In this document: in pieces, positions 35,001 through 43,818 of the stretch
Numbering within the stretch: the stretch's first letter is position 1
How the letters are laid out: each line of letters opens with the position of its first letter
Origin: Nipponacmea schrenckii
Taxonomy: Eukaryota; Mollusca; Gastropoda; Lottiidae
Reading direction: 5' to 3'
DNA: 64,000 nucleotides
NCBI GenBank assembly: GCA_030562195.1
Contig: JAUJPP010000007.1
Coordinates: forward strand, 3,286,001 to 3,350,000
The notes under the pieces: model-generated
Databases searched by the model: none
Seen by the model: the letters and a program-made list of their open reading frames with translations, nothing else
What the model was told of the DNA's origin: nothing
Translations under genes and position numbers: made by a program

Positions 35001-36000
35001 TTTTAAAAAAAAAACACGTGCTTTTTCATAAATCACGCACAATTAATATAGAACTAAGAACAAAATTTTCTAATATTTAAAAGCGCAATTTTGATCAAAA
35101 TATAAAGTGTTATACACCATTGGAAAGAATAAATTACGCGTAATAAGGACATAAAAGAAATTTTGACGTATGTAAATGAGGTCATTACCTCTTCGAAGTT
35201 AAAAAGTGTAATTTTCAAATGGCTGTAAAACCGGAAGTTGACATTTCACAACACAAATGAAGACATCAATGGATAGATCTCGACAAGGGCAACAACTTTT
35301 GTGCAGGTCACATGGTCACCAAAGCTCAAGGTCACGATATATGAACGTTGGAAAATTAGGCACTGAGTGAAAAAAAAGAACCGGAAATGAAAGGTAAGCT
35401 AAATCGAAATTCAAAATTCGGCTTCCTAAGAATTGTTAGCAATCGATTGAAGATTACATAGACATCAAAATTACAATTGTCCGATTAACCCCTAAGGCCC
35501 AATTTTTCACTTTACAAAAGTAAGTGGTTTAATGATGGCGACTGATCTGTTACTTCCGGTTCAATTTTTGTTAATTATAAAATCATTATGGGTTAATAGT
35601 AACTAATTGCAAAAAAAAAAAATTTAAATATCTTTAGAATTCCGGAAGTGAAAATTCGAAGTTTAGCGACGTATGACGCCGAAACCGGAAGTGATGTCGA
35701 CAGATTTTTCTTGACAAGAAAAATGTTTATCTAACTGCAAATTTTGATTTCGATCTAATCAAAATTGCAAAAGTTAGAAAAAGTGTTAAATTTTAAAATT
35801 CAAAAGTCAGCAACAAAAGTAAAAATTTCAAAATTTTTAAACTGCTATTATGCAAATCTAAGTTATAAGTAGTAAATAAAAAAAGTCCGAACCAGATTGG
35901 ATAAAATAACGAGCCGTGAGTTAGTAAACAAAAATAAAATTTGTGACGTTCTACGTAATTTCCGGTAGAACAAAAATGCGTCATTTTACATTTAAACAAC
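32099..36000 (-). repeat. Large inverted repeat Q, right copy
   Basis: The reverse complement of 20831-24762 (3,902 against 3,932 bases). Read on the minus strand it ends ACGGTTCTAG|T at 32099, as the left copy does. The far end is at TTTAAACAAC, 36000. Arms of nearly 4 kb separated by about 7.3 kb could pair or recombine, inverting the interval. Confidence 0.85.
34309..34503 (-). pseudogene. 5'-truncated LINE tail, inverted copy
   Basis: The minus-strand copy of the 22343-22537 LINE C-terminus, carried along inside block Q. It has a few substitutions and the same flanking TGCATCC direct repeats. It is not an independent insertion. Confidence 0.78.
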
Positions 36001-36487
36001 AACGAGCACAAGATTACGTTACAATATCACGCTAGATTGTGTAAGACATTTGCAGTTATGGCTGGGGAGCGTGACCAGAAAGAGAAAAAAAAAAAATAGT
36101 CATTTCGAAAACAAATTGTGGACAAACAGTATACACTTAAACCATCTTCCATACAGAATATTATCTGAATACATGTACCAGTAAACTTTAATATTATTCA
36201 GCTGAACTAAAATAAGACAGTTTTTTGCTTGTTTTTTTTTCACTGACATTTTTATATGTATGTCATGTATATTCATTGTAAGATAACCTTTACATGTGTA
36301 AACTTTCAAAGGGTCTTTGTTAGACCAAAACTGAATTGGCTTTATGCAATAGAGAAATTCAAGCAATTTAAATACAAACTTTTGGTCTTTTAAATTTCCT
36401 ATATATTTTTTAACTTAATGTAATAGGCTAATACTTTTAGCTTTCTAATCAAAACCGACAATTAAACTATAATAAGTCCTGAATAGT
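36001..36487. other. Non-coding stretch and 3' flank of the minus-strand gene
   Basis: No coding region is recognised. It includes an A-rich run at about 36085 and presumably the 3' UTR of the gene ending at 36488. Confidence 0.4.
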
Positions 36488-36675
36488 TCAATTTCTTTTG
36501 TGATTTTTAAGATAATATTTTATTTGTTTCCATGGCCTATTCATAAGGCAAGGCTCCTGTTTTTGTGCAGCTTCACACTCAACTTTCCCTGGCAATGATG
36601 GTAGTACAAGGAATTTACCAAGTTGTCTTTTGACTGCTGTAATTTCTTCAGTACTCCACATTCGTCGACTTGACT
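36488..36675 (-). CDS. Terminal exon: Myb/SANT-like domain
   Basis: The acceptor TTATAAACAG precedes the exon. It encodes about 62 residues starting SSRRMWSTEE, through GKFLVLPSLPGKVECEA, to NRPWKQIKYYLKNHKRN and TGA. Spaced tryptophans and basic helices resemble a short Myb/SANT-like DNA-binding module. The frame matches the preceding exon (phase 1). Confidence 0.75.
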
Positions 36676-39600
36676 CTGTTTATAAAAATAACAAACCATC
36701 AAAATAGTCTTCATAAGGAATATTAATGCTAACATATCATTTGGAGTACCGAAACTATATTTTGCTTTTAGGCAGTTTAGTTAAAGTGTTGTTTCTCAAA
36801 TATTTTTGAATATTTGAATATAATAAACAACTTAATCGAGTGTTTAATAATGCTACATTTATATTAAGTAAAGAAACATTTCTACCAGTATCATAAAGAA
36901 ATTCAAAGTGAGTTTTCTAATCTTGTATCACTTTCTCACTACTATTACAGAATATGAAAAAAGGGCACTTACTTTTCCCATGTTTACAAATAGTTTTCTT
37001 CTTATGAGCAGGTGCATCTTGTATCTGACTAGTTGTACTGACCACAGTTGATGTTGGGTAACTATTCACTTTAAACAAACAAAAATACTTTGATTGTTTT
37101 TGGTAAAATTATCCTAGAGTTTTCCACACTGATGGAGACAATAGATTAACCACCACATGACTCAACAATCAGCAAATCTTAAGACATAAAAAAAAATTTG
37201 CCTTAAGTGGATGATTGGCATATAATATAAAAACACTTACCCATATCTACAGAATTCTGTTCATTTTCTACCACATCATCATTATCTTCTTCTTCTTCTT
37301 CAATCTCATCTGGAAATAATTTATGCAAAAATTAATATACATGTATGATCATTGATTAACAATAACAAAATGCCAATAAACAAATCTATATTAAGAAAAC
37401 AAATGCAACAAACTGCATGTAACAGATACAGCAAACTACATGTTCATATAGCCACAAATTAAATCATCATCTGAAAACCAGCTATTTAATATAGGCTACA
37501 TTTTGACAAAGATAGGTTTGGATAATGCTTACCATCAATATTTATTTCCTGCAGCGATTTCCCTTTAAAGTCAGCAATAGCTCCCTTCTCAATTGCCAGA
37601 AGGACTTTACTGACTTTTGCTATTTGAATTGTACTTTCAGGTAGACGATAGAACTCTCTATGTACTCTAATATCATGGCCAAGGAATCCAGCCAATGCAT
37701 CCATCTCATTGTCTTTGAGACTTAAAATTTGAGACACTGTCGCCACATGTTTCCTCAGTGATGTTGATGTAAGATATTCTGGGTTCTTGGCACCACATAG
37801 TTTTGAAAATTTTCTAAGTATGTCTGAGCTTCTTAATGGTGTTGTGGAATCTCCAGTTCTGCTAAATATATAGATATTATTCTCATCAATGTCGCACTCT
37901 GCTCTCAACTGGATTAATAAATCTATTCTGTTCCTTAGAGTATTGGTGAACAATATGGGTACTCTTCTTCCCCTTTTCCCCCTTATTTCCACCCGATTTA
38001 AAGTTTCCACCAATTTCTTTTCAAATTTTGACAATGAACTATATATATCGTCTTGGACATTCCCACCAACCTTTAATCCTTGTGAATATTGGCTAATTTC
38101 TATTCTCTCTGCTTCTCCAGCACGACGTCTATTAAAAAGTATTAACTGCGCCAGGATAATCTCTGCCAAATTTCTCCAAGAAGATGTATCTGGATTATTT
38201 TTCAAAGTTTCAAAAGCAGCTTTACCTTCTTTGTCTAAGTATTCATTCAGTAGTTTGAGATCAGCTGCAAGAGGTAATCTTTTCGGATTATTAAATTTTC
38301 TTTTATGAAGGGTGTTCAAAGCATGTGTTGATATGAATACGCTCCATTCACTCTCCATCATTTCTAAGAATTTTATTGTTTCACTTCGTGTAACCTCGTC
38401 CATTTCTTCTAGGGCTTTCATCTTTACTATAGTTGCACATTTTTTAAGAGTGTGCCCAATTTTCAATGCAAGTGAAGGGGTATCGTAAGCATTTGTTTCT
38501 TCATTATATCCTGCAGTTTTCTTTACACTCTCAATGACTTTGCTGAAATATTTAGGCCTAAGGCAATCCTTTAAATTTGTAATATTGTCCTCACATTTTC
38601 GTATTATCATAAGGAAGCGTGCAATTTCTCTCATCTTTTGTCTTACGTAGTTGTATTGGTGGGGATTGTCTCTACACTTGCTGTATAATCTTTCTCCAAA
38701 GCTTAAGATAGTTTTGTCGTTTCTAATTATTAATGAAGTTTTGTCATTCTGCATCTTGTTCAAAATGTCCGAACGAAATGGAGCTGATACTTTTTGTGCA
38801 GGTAATAAGGCTGCGCCTTCTGCTTGGTGTCTTTTCTTTCCTTTAATTTTTGTAGGTTGTTTCTTTGAACAGCGAGCAGCATGTCGCCACAAGTCCTTCT
38901 TTCTGTAGAAGCCGTAACAACTTGAGCACGGAAGGAAATCAGTACTATTAACATTTTGACCAATGCAAGGTCTTTTGCAAGGAATAATGGATCCCGAGCC
39001 ATTACCAATTACTGTTGCATTATGTTTGAAGTTGCCAAGGTTGGTTATTTCCTTCCATTTTCTCTTTCTTTGTTTTGATTGCTTTGGCAAAGATAATACA
39101 AAGGCCACTTCTATTTCATCACTGTGCTTCTGTTCGAGATGTCTTGGTAACTTAGCTACACACTTGTCGCAATAGACACATGCTTGAACTTTATCCCATT
39201 TTCTTTTACCAACTACATTTGAAGCTTTACACACAGTGTTTTTGAATTGACCTCCTGCTGCAGAGGATACAGTGGGTATTTGACTCAACACTGTTTCAGA
39301 AGATGTAGAAGTAACCAACTGACTGTTTTCCTCAGATGGATCTTGATCATCAACTTCTTTGATATCATTCAGCATTGGAAACAGAACTTCCTGGGTCTCC
39401 AAGTTCAGTTTTTTCAGTTCTTTGAATATTTCATCATCGTCTTCATCAGTTTCTGATGGTGGCACCCATTCAGATCCAGATGAGTATAAATCATCTGAAC
39501 CATCCCACGAGCAATAAGATGTTTTTTCTGGTGTTGAAGATGACGGCAATTCTACTTCAATTGATTTATACAAAGTCCTTCTAGAGGATGATGATGTTTG

Positions 39601-42182
39601 TTGTTTGTTTGTACGTTTTTCTATGATACATTTCGATATTGGTCCTTCTGTGATAGGTTTCGATATTGGTCCTTCTGTGATAGGTTTCGATATTGGTCCT
39701 TCTGTGATAGGTTTCGATATTGGTCCTTCTGTGATAGGTTTCGATATTGGTCCTTCTGTGATAGGTTTCGATATTGGTCCTTCTGTGATAGGTTTCGATA
39801 TTGGTCCTTCTGTGATAGGTTTCGATATTGGTCCTTCTGTGATAGTTTTCGATATTGGTTCTTCTGTGATATCTTTCGATATTGGTCCTTCTGTGATAGT
39901 TTTCGATATTGGTTCTTCTGTGATAGTTTTCGATATTGGTCTTTCTGTGATAGTTTTAGATATTGGTCCTTCTGTGATAGTTTTCGATATTGGTTCTTCT
40001 GTAATAGTTTTCGATATTGGTCCTTCTGTGATAGTTTTAGATATTGGTCTTTCTGTGATAGTTTTAGATATTGGTCCTTCTGTGATAGTTTTCGATATTG
40101 GTTCTTCTGTAATAGTTTTCGATATTGGTTTTTCTGTGATAGTTTTAGATATTGGTACTTCTGTGATAGTTTTCGATATTGGTTCTTCTGTGATAGCTTT
40201 CGATATTGGTCCTTCTGTGATACTTTTCGATATTTGTCCTTCTGTGATAGTTTTCGTTATTGGTTCTTGTGTGATATTTTTCGATATTGGTTTTTCTGTG
40301 ATACGTTTTGATATTGGTTCTTCTATGATAGTTTTCGATATTGGCCTTTCTGTGATAGTTTTCGTTATTGGTCCTTCTGTGATAGTTTTCGTAATTGGTT
40401 CTTGTGTGATATTTTTCGATATTGGTTTTTCTGTGATACGTTTTGATATTGGTTCTTCTATGATAGTTTTCGATATTGGCCTTTCTGTGATAGTTTTCGT
40501 TATTGGTTCTTCTGTGATAGTTTTCGTTATTGGTTCTTCTATGATAGTTTTCGATATTGGTTCTTCTGTGATAGTTTTCGATATTGGTTCTTCTGTAATA
40601 GTTTTTGATATTGTTTTTTCTGTGATAGTTTTCGATATTCGTTCTTCTGTGATACGTTTCGATATTGGTCCCTCTGTGATAGTTTTCGATATTGGTTCTT
40701 CTGTGAAAGCTTTCGATATTGGTTTATCTGTGATAGTTTTCGATATTGGTCCTTCTGTGATAATTTTCGATATTGGTCCTTCTGTGATAATTTTCGATAT
40801 TGGTCCTTCTGTGATACTTTTCAATATTGGTCCTTCTGTGATAGTTTTCGATATTGTTTCTTCTGTGATAGTTTTCGATATTGGTCCTTCTGTGATAGTT
40901 TTCGATATTGGTCCTTCTGTGATAGTTTTCAATATTGGTTCTTCTGTGATATCTTTCGATATTGGTCCTTCTGTGATAGTTTTCGATATTGGTCCTTCTG
41001 TGATAGTTTTAGATATTGGTCCTTCTGTGATAGTTTTCGTTATTGGTTCTTCTGTAATAGTTTTCGATATTGGTCCTTCTGTGATAGTTTTCGATATTGG
41101 TCTTTCTGTGATAGTTTTCGATATTGGTTCTTCTGTGATAGTTTTCGATATTGGTTTTTCTGTGATAGTTTTCGATATTGGTCCTTCTGTGATAGTTTTC
41201 GATATTGGTCCTTCTGTGATAGTTTTCGAATTTGGTCCTTCTGTGATAGTTTTCAATATTGGTCCTTCTGTGATAGTTTTTGATATTGGTCCTTCTGTGA
41301 TAGTTTTTGATTGAGGTCTTTCTGTGATACCTTTTGATTTTGGTCCTACTGTGATACTTTTCGATTTAGTTGATTTGTTGTGAGATGCTAGAAAAAATAT
41401 AATAAAGAAGTAATTAATTATTTCAAAGTTATTCAAAGAGCCTTTTGTTTTTGGTACCATAATCTTATCTTCTAATACAAAGGCCTTTTTATTTAAGCAA
41501 ATCCTATCAACACCGATCAAAGCGTTCATTTATTGAAGCGAAGCGCCAACAACGATTTGCCTACAATGCACACTTATTTTAGCGATTTGTCAAAGCGCAT
41601 ACCCAAATCGACCAACTCGTCTCTCACAGCACTTTGGTACGATTCGATTAGCTTTTAAGATGGCAGTCGCGAGTAGTACCGGTAACAAGAAAGAATATTT
41701 CGAGAAATCGTTCAAATATGATGTGAATGATTGCCTGCTAATTCCGAAGCGTGATTTAAAGTCATAGGTCGAATATCTGCGAACAGTGAATAAAATAATT
41801 TCGCACCCATTGATAACAGAAATAATTTTTTTTTATGCGAGCATCAAATTCCGGTTGGTCACACATTGCTACATCGATTCATGGTGTTTATTTAAGGCGA
41901 TTTGATTTGTACCACGTGATGATACTCGGCCGTGTAAAGCGTATTTATACGATTTGCTTAAATAAAAAGGCCTCAATACATTATTCTTTTTTCCATCATA
42001 TATAAATTCATATATGTACATAGCAAAATAACATATTATTCATTACGTCCTTGCTCTTTTACTCCCTTACTATTCAAAAGTTATTCAATAATAGCCTTAC
42101 ATACCTAATGGTGACAGTGACAGAGCTATTTTCAAATCATTATTAAAATCCTCTAGCAATGTTACTCTTTGTTTAAGTTTTT
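36488..42182 (-). CDS. Multi-exon gene: nonapeptide repeats, zinc fingers, tyrosine-recombinase fold, SANT-like tail
   Basis: Five minus-strand exons can be placed by splice sites and frame: 42105-42182, 37533-41387, 37241-37309, 36973-37068 and 36488-36675 (TGA 36488-36490). Every intron has GT..AG ends, and every visible junction is phase 1. The 5' part is missing: it lies in or beyond the assembly gap. Order in the protein: helical exon, about 64 nonapeptides, Ser/Glu-rich linker, two Cys/His motifs, an all-helical recombinase-like domain, an acidic exon, and a Myb/SANT-like tail. This looks like a cellular gene derived from a transposon recombinase, of a family I recall from fish and invertebrate genomes, rather than an active element. 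Function unknown; nucleic-acid binding is inferred. The apparent start at 41529 lies in an intron and should not be used. Confidence 0.8.
36973..37068 (-). CDS. Internal exon (96 nt)
   Basis: Bounded by acceptor TTTGTTTAAAG and donor GTAAGT. It encodes a Ser/Thr-rich linker ending in HKKKTICKHGK, phase 1 on both sides. The acceptor tract is short but the frame is continuous across both junctions. Confidence 0.7.
37241..37309 (-). CDS. Internal exon (69 nt), acidic
   Basis: Acceptor ATTATTTCCAG and donor GTAAGT flank 69 nt that encode DEIEEEEEDNDDVVENEQNS. Phase 1 at both ends, joining the recombinase exon to the Ser/Thr-rich exon. Confidence 0.75.
37533..41387 (-). CDS. Main exon: nonapeptide array, C2H2/C2HC motifs and tyrosine-recombinase-like domain
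   Basis: A single 3,855-nt exon between acceptor TTTTTTCTAG and donor GTAAGC. After about ten residues it has some 64 copies of a GPISKTITE-type nonapeptide, then KRTNKQQTSSSSRR and an acidic Ser-rich stretch. Two zinc-binding motifs follow: CVYCDKC...HLEQKH and CSSCYGF...HAARC. The C-terminal half is helical. RRRAGEAERI supplies a box I Arg, RGKRGRR a candidate beta-hairpin Lys, SLRKHVAT the box II Arg, and GFLGHDIRVHREFYRLPE the His and the tyrosine. The first box II His (H-x-x-R) is replaced by Thr, so strand-transfer activity may be reduced or lost. No introns interrupt this part. Confidence 0.85.
39630..41366 (-). repeat. 27-bp coding tandem repeat (about 64 units)
   Basis: Tandem 27-bp units, each coding for nine residues with consensus G/E-P-I-S-K-T-I-T-E. 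Seven adjacent units near the 3' side of the array (39642-39840) encode the same nonapeptide with Pro in place of Thr5 and look identical at DNA level. Elsewhere the units vary. A higher-order duplication of five units (135 bp) is seen at about 40262 and 40397. Because 27 is divisible by three, the opposite strand is open too. Confidence 0.95.
41481..41973. mobile_element. MITE (hAT-like) inside an intron
   Basis: 493 bp with perfect 23-bp terminal inverted repeats, AGGCCTTTTTATTTAAGCAAATC at the left (41481-41503) and its reverse complement at 41951-41973. AATACA flanks it on both sides one base out. Sub-terminal motifs AAGCG and CGATTTG recur in both orientations, as in non-autonomous hAT elements. 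It lies between exon 42105-42182 and the main exon. It contributes the false start codon at 41529. Confidence 0.75.
42105..42182 (-). CDS. Upstream coding exon (78 nt)
   Basis: Acceptor CTTCTTTACAG and donor GTATGT bound 78 nt. They encode a helical stretch, KLKQRVTLLEDFNNDLKIAL, then SLSPL, phase 1 at both ends, joining in frame to ASHNKS of the main exon. A further donor (GTAAGT, 42464-42469) follows a short open stretch near the gap and may mark the preceding exon. Confidence 0.65.
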
Positions 42183-42537
42183 CTGTAAAGAAGTATAAAA
42201 CATCAATTCAATGATGACAACAGTGAAAATAATCCTAAATTGTAGAGAAGTTTGTGAGCGTTTGAAAACATAAGCTAGATTGTGGAAATTGAATACGAGC
42301 AACCAACTGCTGTTCAAGCCATAGTGTTGGCAAAACATGCCTATTGAGCTATATGTTCATATTTCTTATCATTGTTGGTTGGTGCCATGGTGGAAACAAA
42401 TAAATATTAGTAGAATTATAACACACTGAATACAATTATGTAACGAGTGCAAATCTTCAAGTTACTTACTTGAATTAAGGGTGTCATTAATGTTATAGCT
42501 TATTTAAGTAAGATAACTTCAGAAAATCATACTGTTT

Positions 42538-43037
42538 NNNNNNNNNNNNNNNNNNNNNNNNNNNNNNNNNNNNNNNNNNNNNNNNNNNNNNNNNNNNNNN
42601 NNNNNNNNNNNNNNNNNNNNNNNNNNNNNNNNNNNNNNNNNNNNNNNNNNNNNNNNNNNNNNNNNNNNNNNNNNNNNNNNNNNNNNNNNNNNNNNNNNNN
42701 NNNNNNNNNNNNNNNNNNNNNNNNNNNNNNNNNNNNNNNNNNNNNNNNNNNNNNNNNNNNNNNNNNNNNNNNNNNNNNNNNNNNNNNNNNNNNNNNNNNN
42801 NNNNNNNNNNNNNNNNNNNNNNNNNNNNNNNNNNNNNNNNNNNNNNNNNNNNNNNNNNNNNNNNNNNNNNNNNNNNNNNNNNNNNNNNNNNNNNNNNNNN
42901 NNNNNNNNNNNNNNNNNNNNNNNNNNNNNNNNNNNNNNNNNNNNNNNNNNNNNNNNNNNNNNNNNNNNNNNNNNNNNNNNNNNNNNNNNNNNNNNNNNNN
43001 NNNNNNNNNNNNNNNNNNNNNNNNNNNNNNNNNNNNN
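42538..43037. other. Assembly gap (500 N)
   Basis: Exactly 500 unknown bases, the usual placeholder length, so the real size is not known. 5' exons of the minus-strand gene may lie here or beyond. Confidence 0.99.
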
Positions 43038-43818
43038 GTTCTGATCTGATTGTCTATCACTAATCTTGGAGAGTTATAGATGTCAGCATTTACTATATAT
43101 ACTTGTTATTCTGTTTCTATTATCATTATCTTGTGCTTGATAAAGATTCCTGTATGTGAATTGAAACGTTGCAAATATTAAAGGAAGGAGTAGTATATCC
43201 ATAATAGTTCTGTATTTTAATGTAGGATATCTAATCATTTCAACTTGGGCGACCATGCATCAGAAATCAGTGATCAGAAGATGAAACTGTGTAGTTTGGG
43301 AAGCCCATTAGATCCAGCAGGCGAGCAAGTATAATAACACATGCCCATTATGGAGTCTGCAAGAGAAATGTCTATAAACAAAAGATGATGTCGCATATTC
43401 AAATTATAAAAAGATCAATGATAACCTTTATTATAGTAAACTAAAGCCATTTAGCATGTAACAAACCCGACGCTCGCCCATTGGTTGAGTTATTTTCAGA
43501 TCAAAATAGAAGACAAATACGCGTTAGATTCTGATCGTTTATTCGATTTTTGTCTTTTTAAGTATTTATTGTTCCATACTTTTATTTTCCAAATTCCATT
43601 TCTTTTCCTCGGCAGTTTATTTGCTCGCCTTGGGTGTCGCCAAATTTGACACAACTTTGATAACTTTGAAATCTGAATCAATGTTGAGTTCATGAAGACA
43701 ATGTTCCCTTGCCCCACATGGGACCACTCTGCAGTCATGGTGTAGGCTTCACTTACAAATACAAATTTAATGTTATTTCCTTGACTATACATTTCATAAT
43801 ATGTATGTTACATTTGCG
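43038..43818. other. Region after the gap: unidentified ORF and a PLE-like motif
   Basis: 43137-43172 (TTGATAAAGATTCCTGTATG followed by GAATTGAAACGTT) resembles the hairpin plus GAAACGTT motif common near Penelope-like element ends. A 98-codon minus-strand frame (43496-43792) reads through AEWSHVGQGNIVFMNSTL and then a Lys/Arg-rich tail. I do not recognise it, and it may be chance or a terminal exon. Confidence 0.35.

Noticed and set aside
39605..41314. Long plus-strand ORFs (569 and 237 codons) of FDIGPSVI-type repeats
   Set aside because: They are the antisense of the 27-bp coding repeat. The period is a multiple of three, so all frames stay open. The minus strand has splice sites and conserved domains.
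42527..43060. 177-codon minus-strand ORF
   Set aside because: It consists almost entirely of the 500 N gap.
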